From Streptomyces sp. R21 (lineage in GTDB: Bacteria; Actinomycetota; Actinomycetes; Streptomycetales; Streptomycetaceae): a stretch of DNA of 64,000 bases. Under the pieces are notes generated by a model. The model made no database searches. It was not told the DNA's origin and was given only the letters and a program-made list of their open reading frames with translations. Shown here one piece after another: positions 43,243-52,389 of the stretch. Position numbers and translations under genes: made by a program. Where the stretch lies: positions 4,650,001 to 4,714,000 of the forward strand of contig NZ_CP163435.1 in assembly GCF_041051975.1 (NCBI RefSeq), written 5' to 3'. The stretch's first letter is position 1. The number at the start of each line of letters is the position of its first letter.

Positions 43243-45648
43243 CTACGAAACCACCGCAGGATCCGCCGACTTGGCCACCCGCTCGGAGTCGCTTTCGTCA
43301 CCCATGGCGATCCCGCGCCGCTTGGACACGTACACCGCGCCCACGATCACGGCGATCGAGACCACCGCGATCAGAATCCGCATCCCGAGGTTCTTGTCGT
43401 CGCCGTACGAGAACTTGACGACCGCCGGCGCGATCAGCAGCGCCACCAGGTTCATCACCTTCAGCAGCGGGTTGATCGCGGGACCCGCGGTGTCCTTGAA
43501 GGGGTCGCCGACGGTGTCGCCGATCACCGTCGCGGCATGGGCCTCACTGCCCTTGCCGCCGTAGTGACCGTCCTCGACGAGCTTCTTCGCGTTGTCCCAC
43601 GCACCGCCGGAGTTGGCGAGGAAGACCGCCATCAGCGTGCCGGTGCCGATCGCGCCCGCGAGGAACGAGCCGAGCGCCCCGACCCCGAGCGTGAAACCGA
43701 TCGCGATCGGCGTCAGCACGGCGAGCAGTCCGGGCGTGGCGAGCTCGCGCAGGGCGTCCTTGGTGCAGATGTCGACGACCCGCCCGTACTCGGGCTTCTC
43801 CGTGTAGTCCATGATCCCGGGGTGCTCGCGGAACTGCCGCCGCACCTCGTAGACCACGGCCCCGGCGGACCGGGACACCGCGTTGATCGCCAGCCCCGAG
43901 AAGAGGAAGACGACCGCGGCGCCTGCGATGAGACCGACCAGGTTGTTGGGCTGGGAGATGTCCATCATCAGGTTCAGCGGGGCGCCCGCGCCGGAGACCT
44001 TCTCGCCCACGTCGTGTGCCGCCGTGGTGATCGCGTCCCGGTAGGAGCCGAAGAGCGCCGAGGCCGCGAGGACGGCCGTGGCGATGGCGATGCCCTTGGT
44101 GATGGCCTTGGTGGTGTTGCCCACGGCGTCCAGGTCGGTGAGCACCTGGGCGCCCGCGCCCTCGACGTCGCCGGACATCTCGGCGATGCCCTGCGCGTTG
44201 TCGGAGACCGGACCGAAGGTGTCCATGGCGACGATGACACCGACCGTGGTGAGCAGACCGGTACCGGCCAGGGCCACCGCGAACAGCGCCAGCATGATGG
44301 ACGTACCGCCGAGCAGGAACGCCCCGTACACGCCGAGGCCGATCAACAGGGCGGTGTAGACGGCCGATTCGAGTCCGATCGAGATACCGGCGAGGACGAC
44401 GGTGGCCGCGCCGGTGAGTGAACTCTTGCCGATGTCCCGCACGGGACGCCGGGTGGTCTCGGTGAAGTAGCCGGTGAGCTGCTGGATCAGCGCGGCCAGC
44501 ACGATGCCGATCGCGACGGCGACGAGCGCGAAGATCCGCGGATCGCCGTCCTTGGCCTTGATCGCCGCGTTCGTGACCCCGTCCAGTTCGGCGTAGGTGG
44601 ACGGCAGGTAGATGAAGACCGCCGCGGCCACCAGTCCCAGCGAGATCACCGCGGAGATGAAGAAGCCGCGGTTGATCGCGCTCATCCCGCTGCGGTCGGA
44701 CCGGCGCGGGGCGACCGCGAAGATGCCGATCATCGCGGTGAGCACGCCGATCGCGGGCACGATCAGCGGGAACGCGAGTCCGGCGTCGCCGAACGCGGCC
44801 TTGCCGAGGATCAGCGCGGCGACGAGCGTGACGGCGTACGACTCGAAGAGGTCCGCCGCCATGCCCGCGCAGTCGCCGACGTTGTCGCCCACGTTGTCGG
44901 CGATGGTCGCGGCATTGCGCGGGTCGTCCTCCGGGATGCCCTGCTCGACCTTGCCGACCAGGTCGGCGCCGACGTCGGCGGCCTTGGTGAAGATGCCGCC
45001 GCCGACACGCATGAACATGGCGATCAGTGCGGCACCGAGACCGAATCCTTCGAGCACCTTCGGCGCGTCGGCCGCGTACACCAGCACCACGCAGGAGGCG
45101 CCCAGCAGACCGAGCCCCACCGTGAACATGCCGACGACGCCGCCCGTGCGGAAAGCGATCTTCATGGCTTTGTGCGAGACGGCGGTGAGATCCTTTTCGG
45201 GCTCACCCTCCGCCGGAGTCGCTTCCCTTGCCGCGGCGGCCACGCGGACATTGCTCCGTACTGCGAGCCACATACCGATATAGCCGGTGGTGGCCGAGAA
45301 CACCGCGCCGATCAAGAAGAAGATCGATCGGCCCGCGCGCTGATTCCAGTCGTCCGCGGGCAACAGCATGAGCAGGAAGAACACCACGACGGCGAATACG
45401 CCGAGCGTGCGCATCTGGCGCCCCAGGTAGGCATTCGCGCCCTCCTGGATCGCCGTCGCGATCTTCTTCATGCTGTCGGTGCCCTCGCCGGCGGCGAGCA
45501 CCTGCCGTACGAGAACCCCGGCGACCACGAGGGCCGCGAGGGCGACAGCACCGATCACCATCACGATGAGCCGGTTGTCGTCTGTCAGTACTGCGGCTGC
45601 GAAGGTTGTGGGGTGGTCAAACTGATGAGGGGTAGAAAGCCCCGCCAT
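43243..45648 (-). CDS. hppA: Membrane-bound proton-translocating pyrophosphatase
   Basis: An 801-residue integral membrane enzyme with about 16 membrane spans that uses pyrophosphate hydrolysis to pump protons. The catalytic loop is complete (DVGADLVGKVEQGIPEDDPRN and DNVGDNVGDCAGM). A lysine at the potassium-determining position (GNTTKAITKG) places it in the K+-independent H+-PPase group. It stands alone, with terminators on both sides and an AT-richer upstream region containing a palindrome. Confidence 0.97.
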   Translation of the reverse strand: MAGLSTPHQFDHPTTFAAAVLTDDNRLIVMVIGAVALAALVVAGVLVRQVLAAGEGTDSMKKIATAIQEGANAYLGRQMRTLGVFAVVVFFLLMLLPADDWNQRAGRSIFFLIGAVFSATTGYIGMWLAVRSNVRVAAAAREATPAEGEPEKDLTAVSHKAMKIAFRTGGVVGMFTVGLGLLGASCVVLVYAADAPKVLEGFGLGAALIAMFMRVGGGIFTKAADVGADLVGKVEQGIPEDDPRNAATIADNVGDNVGDCAGMAADLFESYAVTLVAALILGKAAFGDAGLAFPLIVPAIGVLTAMIGIFAVAPRRSDRSGMSAINRGFFISAVISLGLVAAAVFIYLPSTYAELDGVTNAAIKAKDGDPRIFALVAVAIGIVLAALIQQLTGYFTETTRRPVRDIGKSSLTGAATVVLAGISIGLESAVYTALLIGLGVYGAFLLGGTSIMLALFAVALAGTGLLTTVGVIVAMDTFGPVSDNAQGIAEMSGDVEGAGAQVLTDLDAVGNTTKAITKGIAIATAVLAASALFGSYRDAITTAAHDVGEKVSGAGAPLNLMMDISQPNNLVGLIAGAAVVFLFSGLAINAVSRSAGAVVYEVRRQFREHPGIMDYTEKPEYGRVVDICTKDALRELATPGLLAVLTPIAIGFTLGVGALGSFLAGAIGTGTLMAVFLANSGGAWDNAKKLVEDGHYGGKGSEAHAATVIGDTVGDPFKDTAGPAINPLLKVMNLVALLIAPAVVKFSYGDDKNLGMRILIAVVSIAVIVGAVYVSKRRGIAMGDESDSERVAKSADPAVVS

Positions 45649-45843
45649 TCGTCCTCCTTGACGCCTGTGCTGAGCTCAAGATGTGGACGGATTGTAGGTA
45701 CCGGAACCTGATCAAAACAGTGCGCGGTAAACGGAATTAGCCTTCACATGCTCTTCAGCAAATGATCGACGCGTCACCATGGGGCTCGAAAGAAGTAATG
45801 CCTCAAAGGCGTTGACGCTTGATCCAATTATCGCGCGATTGAT

Positions 45844-45859
45844 CGTGAATCAATTCACG
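45844..45859. promoter_or_regulatory. Palindrome in the hppA upstream region
   Basis: Arms CGTGAAT and ATTCACG with a 2-nt centre, inside the AT-richer stretch between hppA and the apgA terminator, near other inverted sequences (TCGCGCGA). It could be a regulator site for hppA, but lies about 200 bp before the start codon. Confidence 0.4.
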
Positions 45860-45908
45860 AATTGCTCTGTGTGATCACTGTACGGTCCGGCACTGACAGC
45901 GGGACATG

Positions 45909-45939
45909 CCGAAGGGCCCTACTCAGTAGGGCCCTTCGG
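45909..45939. terminator. Long perfect hairpin between apgA and hppA
   Basis: 15-bp perfect arms CCGAAGGGCCCTACT / AGTAGGGCCCTTCGG with a single base at the centre. On the minus strand it follows the bldG-apgA unit and should terminate it; it would work in both directions. Confidence 0.85.
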
Positions 45940-45970
45940 GGCAAGAGATGCCGCGGCTCAAGGCCGCTGC

Positions 45971-45989
45971 GGGGGGGGGGGGGGGGGGG
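45971..45989. repeat. Homopolymer of 19 G (C on the minus strand)
   Basis: An uninterrupted G run 16 bp beyond the apgA stop codon. Tracts this long slip readily during replication and are often miscounted in sequencing. Confidence 0.9.
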
Positions 45990-46005
45990 AGACGCGAGGC
46001 TGCTG

Positions 46006-46449
46006 TCAGGGAAGAGCCGTGGCCGGCGGCGTGGTGGGCCAGCTCATCCTGATCAGCCCGCCGTTCTCTCCGGCGGTGACCTCCACGTCGTCGACGAGGC
46101 CGCTGATGACGGCGAGGCCCATTTCGTCCTCGTCGCTCTCCACGTCCGTGTCGCCGCCGTCGCCGCGGGCTCCCGGAGCCTTGTCACCGGGGGCCGCGCG
46201 CGGTGCCTCGTCGCCGACCTCGATGGAGAACTGCTTCTCCTCCTCGATCAGCGTCACTCGCACCGGTGCCGACGTTCCGCTGCTCTGGTGCAGTCCGACG
46301 GCGCGGGTACAGGCCTCGCCCACGGCGAGTCTGACCTCGTCGAGTACGGCCTCGTCCACTCCGGCCCTGCGCGCCACCGCTGCCGCCACCAGTCGGGCGG
46401 TCCTGACGTGCTCGGGCAGCGCGCTGAAGCGGAGTTCAACGGTGGCCAT
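46006..46449 (-). CDS. apgA: RsbW-like anti-sigma factor, BldG partner
   Basis: A 147-residue HATPase_c_2 protein with the N-box-like EVRLAVGEACTRAV (residues 38-51) and the G-box segment DEMGLAVISGLVDDV. A Gly/Asp-rich insert (about 82-107) sits between them. Position directly downstream of bldG and size match SCO3548 (ApgA) of S. coelicolor as I recall it, which binds BldG. It would sequester a sigma factor unless bound by unphosphorylated BldG. The target sigma gene is not in this window. Confidence 0.9.
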   Translation of the reverse strand: MATVELRFSALPEHVRTARLVAAAVARRAGVDEAVLDEVRLAVGEACTRAVGLHQSSGTSAPVRVTLIEEEKQFSIEVGDEAPRAAPGDKAPGARGDGGDTDVESDEDEMGLAVISGLVDDVEVTAGENGGLIRMSWPTTPPATALP

Positions 46450-46577
46450 GCATCCCCCTCAGAACTTCGGGCGTGCTGTCGGAGGGCCGGGCCGCCGAGG
46501 CCCGGTCCCCCCACGTTGGTTCGACCGTCATGGGCGCGCGACTACTGCCGGTCTTCGGCTCGCGGCCCGGTGACGGG

Positions 46578-46919
46578 TCAGTCGGTGGCCGCCACCGCTT
46601 CCTCGACCGAGGTGTGGATCGGGAACACCTTGGTGAGACCGGTGATGCGGAAGATCTTCAGAATGCGCTCCTGGTTGCAGACCAGGCGCAACGAGCCCTC
46701 ATGGGCACGCACACGCTTCAGGCCGCCGACCAGCACGCCGAGCCCGGTGGAGTCGAGGAAGTCGACGCCCTCCATGTCGACGACGAGGTGGAAACTCCCG
46801 TCGTTGACCAGCTCGACCAGCTGCTCGCGCAGCTTGGGCGCGGTATATACGTCGATTTCGCCACCGACCTCGACGACCGTACGATCGCCGACGGTACGGG
46901 TCGACAGGGACAGGTCCAC
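46578..46919 (-). CDS. bldG: Anti-anti-sigma factor BldG
   Basis: A 113-residue STAS protein, the exact length recalled for S. coelicolor BldG. The phosphorylation site is Ser57 in [15 protein letters not shown]. BldG is needed for aerial mycelium, antibiotic production and stress response; phosphorylation by anti-sigma kinases switches its binding. It is divergent from the helicase gene (80 bp apart) and followed by apgA on the same strand, with 128 bp between. Confidence 0.97.
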
Positions 46920-46998
46920 GGATCCTCCAGCACCTTGCTATCGAGCGGTCGCCCCTCAGGACACCTCGGCGGAGCCCTTGGGACGTTCGCCAGCCGCG

Positions 46999-49452
46999 AT
47001 GGCATTCAATCACTTACCGGCAGGCGTGCACGACGCCTTGGCTCCATTGTCCGTCAAGCCAGTGACACACTCGGTGCCGATGGCCAAGAATCACCGATCC
47101 GATCGACCCTCGACGGACACCGCTTCCCGCCCCTCGCCGGGCACGGTCCTGGACCGGCTCGCCTCGGGGCCGAGCCGGGCTTCGCGCATCACTCATACGG
47201 AGCACTTGCCCCCGCGCGAGGGTCGCCATGCCGTCTGGCCTGACCGGATTCGCTCAGAGGTCATCGCCGCGGTGCAGGCAGCGGGCATCGAGCACCCCTG
47301 GGCCCACCAGGCACTGGCCGCCGAGCACGCCCTGGACGGCGACTCGGTGGTCGTCGCCACGGGCACCGCCTCCGGCAAGTCCCTGGCCTATCTCGTACCG
47401 GTGCTGTCGCGTCTGCTGGACGGGTCGGAGGCGCCCAACGGCCGCGGGGCCACCGCGCTGTACCTGGCCCCGACCAAGGCCCTTGCGGCGGACCAGTGCC
47501 GGTCCGTGAAGGAACTTTCACAACCTCTGGGCCATGCGGTGCGCCCCGCGGTCTACGACGGCGACACGCCCGTCGAGGAGCGCGAATGGGTACGCCAGTA
47601 CGCCAACTACGTTCTGACCAACCCCGACATGCTGCACCGCGGCATACTGCCCTCGCACCCCCGCTGGTCCTCCTTCCTGAAATCGCTGAAGTTCGTCGTC
47701 ATCGACGAGTGCCACACCTACCGCGGTGTCTTCGGCTCCCACGTCGCCCAGGTCCTGCGCCGGCTGCGCCGCCTCTGCGCGCGCTACGGCGCCTCCCCGG
47801 TCTTCCTGCTGGCCTCCGCGACCGCCGCCGAGCCCTCGGTCGCCGCCGGTCGGCTCACGGGCCTCCCGGTGGTGGAGGTCGCGGACGACGCCTCCCCGCG
47901 CGGCGAACTGGTGTTCGCCCTCTGGGAGCCCCCGCTCACCGAGCTGCACGGCGAGAAGGGCGCACCGGTGCGCCGCACGGCCACCGCCGAGACCGCCGAC
48001 CTGCTGACGGACCTCGCCATCCAGGGCGTGCGCACGGTGGCCTTCGTACGGTCCCGGCGCGGCGCCGAGCTGATCGCGGTGATCGCCCAGGAACGGCTCG
48101 CCGAGGTCGACCGCTCACTGGCCCGGCGCGTGGCCGCCTACCGCGGCGGCTACCTCCCCGAGGAACGCCGCGCCCTCGAACGCGCCCTGCACTCCGGCGA
48201 ACTCCTCGGCCTCTCCGCCACCACCGCCCTCGAACTCGGCATCGACGTCTCCGGGTTGGACGCGGTCGTCATCGCCGGATATCCCGGCACACGGGCTTCG
48301 CTGTGGCAACAGGCGGGCCGGGCCGGACGCTCGGGCCAGGGGGCTCTCGCCATCCTGGTCGCCCGCGACGACCCGCTGGACACCTTCCTCGTCCACCACC
48401 CCGAAGCCCTCTTCGACCAGCCGGTGGAATCCACCGTCCTCGACCCCGACAACCCGTACGTCCTGGCCCCGCACCTGTGCGCGGCCGCCGCGGAACTGCC
48501 ATTGGTGGACGAGGACCTGGCGCTGTTCGGCCCGTCCACCGAGGAACTGCTTCCGCAGCTGGAGGCTGCGAAGCTGCTGCGCAGGCGCACCAAGGCCTGG
48601 CACTGGACGCGCCGGGAGCGGGCCGCGGACCTGACGGACATCCGCGGCGACGGCGGGCGCCCCGTCCAGGTCGTCGAGGCCGGCACCGGGCGACTGCTCG
48701 GCACGGTCGACGCGGGTTCCTCGCACACGAGCGTCCACGAGGGCGCGGTGCATCTGCACCAGGGCCGTACGTACCTGGTGCGGACGCTGGACCTGGAGGA
48801 CTCCGTCGCGCTGGTCGAGGAGGCCAACCCGCCGTATTCGACAGTCGCCCGCGACACGACGGCCATCTCCGTGCTGGAGACGGACACTGAAGTCCCCTGG
48901 GGCCAGGGCCGGTTGTGCTACGGATCCGTCGAAGTCACCAACCAGGTCGTCTCCTTCCTGCGTCGCAAGCTCATCACCGGCGAAGTGCTCGGCGAATCGA
49001 AACTCGACCTCCCTCCTCGTACGCTGCGCACCCGCGCCGTGTGGTGGACCGTCACCGAGGACCAGCTGGACGCGGCCAGGATCAACCCGGAGATCCTCGG
49101 CGGCGCCCTGCACGCCGCCGAGCACGCGTCCATCGGCATGCTTCCGCTGTTCGCCACCTGCGACCGCTGGGACATCGGCGGCGTCTCCATCCCGCTGCAC
49201 CCGGACACCCTCCTTCCCACGGTCTTCGTCTACGACGGCCACCCGGGCGGCGCGGGCTTCGCCGAGCGCGCCTTCCACACCGCGCGCTCCTGGCTCACCG
49301 CCACCCGCCAGGCCATCGCCTCCTGCGAGTGCGACGCCGGCTGCCCGTCCTGCATCCAGTCCCCCAAGTGCGGCAACGGCAACGATCCCCTCCACAAACG
49401 CGGAGCCGTACGCCTCCTCACGGAGCTGTTGCGGGAGGCACCGGAGGGGTAG
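46999..49452 (+). CDS. DEAD/DEAH-box helicase with DUF1998-type zinc-binding C-terminus (MrfA/YprA-like)
   Basis: An 817-residue superfamily 2 helicase begun at ATG 46999 (MAFNHLPAGV), although the frame is open far upstream. Motif I is GTASGKS (about residue 120), motif II DECH (about 236), motif VI QQAGRAGRSGQG. The C-terminal part has the four-plus-cysteine cluster CECDAGCPSCIQSPKC found in B. subtilis MrfA, a 3'-5' helicase acting in repair of mitomycin-type DNA damage. It is divergent from bldG, and its end overlaps the convergent tad-locus gene by 35 bp. Confidence 0.93.
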   Translation: MAFNHLPAGVHDALAPLSVKPVTHSVPMAKNHRSDRPSTDTASRPSPGTVLDRLASGPSRASRITHTEHLPPREGRHAVWPDRIRSEVIAAVQAAGIEHPWAHQALAAEHALDGDSVVVATGTASGKSLAYLVPVLSRLLDGSEAPNGRGATALYLAPTKALAADQCRSVKELSQPLGHAVRPAVYDGDTPVEEREWVRQYANYVLTNPDMLHRGILPSHPRWSSFLKSLKFVVIDECHTYRGVFGSHVAQVLRRLRRLCARYGASPVFLLASATAAEPSVAAGRLTGLPVVEVADDASPRGELVFALWEPPLTELHGEKGAPVRRTATAETADLLTDLAIQGVRTVAFVRSRRGAELIAVIAQERLAEVDRSLARRVAAYRGGYLPEERRALERALHSGELLGLSATTALELGIDVSGLDAVVIAGYPGTRASLWQQAGRAGRSGQGALAILVARDDPLDTFLVHHPEALFDQPVESTVLDPDNPYVLAPHLCAAAAELPLVDEDLALFGPSTEELLPQLEAAKLLRRRTKAWHWTRRERAADLTDIRGDGGRPVQVVEAGTGRLLGTVDAGSSHTSVHEGAVHLHQGRTYLVRTLDLEDSVALVEEANPPYSTVARDTTAISVLETDTEVPWGQGRLCYGSVEVTNQVVSFLRRKLITGEVLGESKLDLPPRTLRTRAVWWTVTEDQLDAARINPEILGGALHAAEHASIGMLPLFATCDRWDIGGVSIPLHPDTLLPTVFVYDGHPGGAGFAERAFHTARSWLTATRQAIASCECDAGCPSCIQSPKCGNGNDPLHKRGAVRLLTELLREAPEG

Positions 49453-50020
49453 CCACCGGGGCCGGCGGAGTGGCCGTGCCTTCGGGGCCGGGGGCGACCG
49501 GTCCTGCGGGTCCCGCCCTCGATCTGACCTCGGCGGCGAACGGGCCCCGGCCGGACGCCGCCGTCACGTCCGAGGTCTCGCCCTCGATCGCACACCGGAC
49601 GAGCCGGGCCCGTTGCGCCCGCGCCACACGGTCCGCCCGCGCACAGGCCGCCGTTCCCCCGTCCATCCAGTGGTCCGCCGCCGCGAGCGCCGCCAGATCG
49701 GCCGCCCCCGCGGCACGGTGCCGGACCACCACGGCCTGCCCCATGGCCAGCACAGCCCCGAAGACGACACACAGCACACTGATCGCCCCCATGACCCAGA
49801 CGGTCGCAGAGCCCCTGTCCGACGCGAACCGCCGCCCGATCGCATCGGGTTCACGACGACCCGACGCGAACTTGCCTCCACCCAGCCTGGGTTCCTCCCG
49901 CTTCGTCCTGAACTTCCGCCCTTCCGGCCCGAGTTCCTCACAGCCCGACGCCGACTCCCCCGTCTCAGAGGCGAACCTGTCCCCTGCCTCCATCCCAGCC
50001 GAACCGCCTCCCCTCATCAC
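49418..50020 (-). CDS. TadG/Rv3654c-like pseudopilin-type membrane protein
   Basis: A 200-residue protein with a long polar N-terminus, then the motif RGSATVWVMGAISVLCVVFGAVLAMGQAVVVRHRAAGAADLAALAAA (given by position, about residues 68-114), a single membrane helix as in TadE/TadG minor pilins. The C-terminal 35 residues are Pro/Ala-rich. It is the last gene of the seven-gene Tad locus and overlaps the preceding gene by 4 bp. It would be exported and may be a minor pilin of a surface structure. Confidence 0.82.
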   Translation of the reverse strand: MMRGGGSAGMEAGDRFASETGESASGCEELGPEGRKFRTKREEPRLGGGKFASGRREPDAIGRRFASDRGSATVWVMGAISVLCVVFGAVLAMGQAVVVRHRAAGAADLAALAAADHWMDGGTAACARADRVARAQRARLVRCAIEGETSDVTAASGRGPFAAEVRSRAGPAGPVAPGPEGTATPPAPVATPPVPPATAP

Positions 50021-50442
50021 CCGCTCACCCCCACCGTCTCCTCCGCCAAGGCCACGGCCTCATCGCTCAGTTCCAGGGTCAGCGCGTCGGGACCCGGCGC
50101 ATGGGCCGTGACACGTACCCGGACCAGGTCGCCCTCCCGGCTCACCGCGACGCTCGCACCGCGTGGGGCGGCTTGACGGGCCGTGGCCAGGACCGCGTCG
50201 GGCGGGTCCTGGCGGGCCGCCGCGCGGGCACCCGCCCTCGCCGCGTCCACACACTGGATCTGCGCGGACGCGGCGAGCAGGGCCCAGACGAGCGCCATCG
50301 CCACGAGGACCAGTGCGGGCAGCACCACGGCGGCCTCTGCCGTCACGAACCCGCCGTCCCCGCTCGGACCCCGGCCACGACCCCGGTCGCGACCGGTCGC
50401 CCACCGCCCCCGTCCGGGCTCGGTCCCTTCACATCTGGACAT
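50017..50442 (-). CDS. TadE-like minor pseudopilin
   Basis: A 141-residue protein with a Gly/Arg-rich N-terminus and the TadE signature GGFVTAEAAVVLPALVLV (about residues 30-47), where Glu sits five residues into the helix as in type IV pilin-like proteins. The rest is a small exported domain. It overlaps both neighbours (4 bp and 14 bp), so the unit is tightly coupled. Confidence 0.85.
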   Translation of the reverse strand: MSRCEGTEPGRGRWATGRDRGRGRGPSGDGGFVTAEAAVVLPALVLVAMALVWALLAASAQIQCVDAARAGARAAARQDPPDAVLATARQAAPRGASVAVSREGDLVRVRVTAHAPGPDALTLELSDEAVALAEETVGVSG

Positions 50443-50638
50443 TGAGCGCCCGCTCCACGATGCCCTGCAACTGCTCGGTGACCTGCCCGCTCGTCAGCAC
50501 CTTGTAGAGCACCGCCGCGAACGCGACTGCCGCGATGATCCCCACCGCGTACTCGGACGTGACCATGCCCGCGTCCCTCCGCACCAGGCCGCGCAGCCAC
50601 GCCCGCGCCCACACCCGTACTCGTACCGCCTTGCTCAT
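50429..50638 (-). CDS. Flp-like major pilin candidate (DUF4244 type)
   Basis: A 69-residue protein starting at ATG 50638 after GGGGG. A basic N-terminus (ARAWLRGLVRRD) precedes GMVTSEYAVGIIAAVAFAAVLYKVL, a prepilin-like cleavage region with Glu in the expected place, followed by a 20-residue tail. Size, motif and position make it the likely pilin subunit of the locus. Confidence 0.85.
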   Translation of the reverse strand: MSKAVRVRVWARAWLRGLVRRDAGMVTSEYAVGIIAAVAFAAVLYKVLTSGQVTEQLQGIVERALNVQM

Positions 50639-50704
50639 CTCAACCCCCGTAAGGTCCAACTCTGTTGATCGTTCGTCGTCCGGTCGCTCAGCTGTCTCGA
50701 CCGC

Positions 50705-51490
50705 TCATCGACCACCTCCGCCCAGCACCCCGTCCGCCAGCCCGATCACCACGGGCAGCACGCCGATCGCGAGGAACGCGGGCAGGAAGCACAGCCCCAC
50801 CGGGGCGGTGACCATGACGGCCGCCCGGCGCGCTCGTTCCGTCGCGGTGCGCCCCCAAGCGGCGCGAGCCTCCGCGGCCTGCCGGGCGACAGGCCCCGCG
50901 GCCGGTACGCCCGACTCGCCCGCCCGTTCCAGCAGCCGTGCCAGCGCCCCGGCACCCGGTATCGACGCCAGCCTCCGCCACGCCCCGGCCGGTTCGCCGC
51001 CGAGACGTACCTCCGCCGCGCCCCGCGCAAGCCGCTCCCCGACCGGCCCGCCCAGGGCCTCGCCGACGGCCTGAGCCGCCATCACGGGCCCCGCACCGGC
51101 CGCGATGCATGCGGCCACCAGATCAGCGGCGAGGGGGAGTTGCCGGGCGGCCTGCGCCGCGTCGTACTCCTCCACGGGGCCGGACGGCAGCCGCTGCCGC
51201 CACCACCTGATGCCGAGCCCGGCTGCCAGGCCCAGCAGAACCCCGGCGAAGCCCCCGACCAGCACCCAGCCGCCGCACACCGCTCCCACCAGCGGGAGCC
51301 ATCGCCGCGCCACGCCCCGCACCTCGAAGCGCCGCCCCTCGGGCGCCGCCACCTCCGAGGCCAGCAGCTCGGCCAGCCGTCTGCGGACCCTTCGCTCGCG
51401 CCGGGCTGCCCCGAGCGACTGCGCGAGCCATCCGACCGTCAGCGCCCCGCACACCAGCGCCCCCAGCCTGTGGACAACATCCGCGCTCAT
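50705..51490 (-). CDS. tadC: Type II secretion/Tad F-domain membrane protein (TadC-like)
   Basis: A 261-residue membrane protein with a GspF/TadC domain. There are hydrophobic segments near the N-terminus, around residues 65-90 and at the C-terminus (PVGLCFLPAFLAIGVLPVVIG), and a cytoplasmic part with the RRLASIPGAGALARLLERA segment. ATG 51490 overlaps the tadB stop (ATGA). It forms the inner-membrane platform with TadB. Confidence 0.88.
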   Translation of the reverse strand: MSADVVHRLGALVCGALTVGWLAQSLGAARRERRVRRRLAELLASEVAAPEGRRFEVRGVARRWLPLVGAVCGGWVLVGGFAGVLLGLAAGLGIRWWRQRLPSGPVEEYDAAQAARQLPLAADLVAACIAAGAGPVMAAQAVGEALGGPVGERLARGAAEVRLGGEPAGAWRRLASIPGAGALARLLERAGESGVPAAGPVARQAAEARAAWGRTATERARRAAVMVTAPVGLCFLPAFLAIGVLPVVIGLADGVLGGGGR

Positions 51491-52371
51491 GCGGCCTCCG
51501 CTCCTCTCACGATCCGCAGCGCCCACCACATCCCGACGCCCTCCAGCACACCGCCGACCAGCAGGCAGCCGAGTCCCGCGCCGGTGTGCAGCAGCACATG
51601 CAGCGGATCGGCGCCCAACGCGGTGCCCAGCAGGAGCCCCAGCACCGGCAGCCCGGCGAGCATCACCGCCGTCGACCTGGACCCGGCCAACTGGGCCCGC
51701 AGATCCGCCCGCTGGTCCCGCTCTGCACGCAACGCCCCCTCCAGCCGGTCGAGCCCCGCCGCCAGGCCCGCGCCGCGGTCCACAGCCACCCGCCAGCACG
51801 CCGCGAGCCCCACGAGTCCGTCGGCCCCCGGCTGCCGTGCCGCATCCGTGAGCGCGCTCGGCACATCCCCGCCGAACCGCGCCGCCGCCAGCACCACCGC
51901 CTGCGCCTCGCCGAGCCCGCCCGAGTCGCGCGCCGCCCGGAGCAGCGCCTCGCCCGGCTGCCGCCCGGCCCGCACCTCCCCGGCGAGCGCCCCGCACAGG
52001 GCGATCACGGCATCACCGCGCCGCTCCCGCTCGCGCCGTGCCTCCCCTGCCCTCCGCACCCGCCTCAGCAGCGGCACACCGGCCGCCCCGACGAGCAGCG
52101 GGAGGATGGACGTGCCCAGCAGGGCGATCACCGCTCCGGCGACCAGCGCCCATCCTTCGGGGCGCAGCCGCCGGCGCAGTCGGCGCCATCCGGCGAGCGC
52201 CCACTCCCCTGGCGGCGGCCCGGTCGCCACCGCCGCACTGCCGGCGAGCAGCAGCCGCGCTCTGCGCATCCCCGATTCCCGCCCGCCCATCAGACAGGCC
52301 GCAGCCCCGGCGCACGCCATGGCCGCGCCCATCGACATCTCACCGATCGCCACCCTGTCCCCCGTCCGCAT
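51487..52371 (-). CDS. tadB: Type II secretion/Tad F-domain membrane protein (TadB-like)
   Basis: A 294-residue membrane platform protein with the same T2SSF domain layout as the next gene. ATG 52371 is used because GAGG precedes it with 6-nt spacing; ATG 52338 is an alternative. Membrane segments lie near residues 45-60, 75-95, 235-250 and 260-290. It starts 18 bp after tadA. Confidence 0.87.
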   Translation of the reverse strand: MRTGDRVAIGEMSMGAAMACAGAAACLMGGRESGMRRARLLLAGSAAVATGPPPGEWALAGWRRLRRRLRPEGWALVAGAVIALLGTSILPLLVGAAGVPLLRRVRRAGEARRERERRGDAVIALCGALAGEVRAGRQPGEALLRAARDSGGLGEAQAVVLAAARFGGDVPSALTDAARQPGADGLVGLAACWRVAVDRGAGLAAGLDRLEGALRAERDQRADLRAQLAGSRSTAVMLAGLPVLGLLLGTALGADPLHVLLHTGAGLGCLLVGGVLEGVGMWWALRIVRGAEAA

Positions 52372-52389
52372 CGCGGTCCTCGACCCCCG

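Noticed and set aside
45862..46998. 5' extension of the helicase frame through bldG and apgA
   Set aside because: The upstream part overlaps bldG and apgA on the other strand and lacks helicase motifs; MAFNHLPAGV at 46999 is the natural start.
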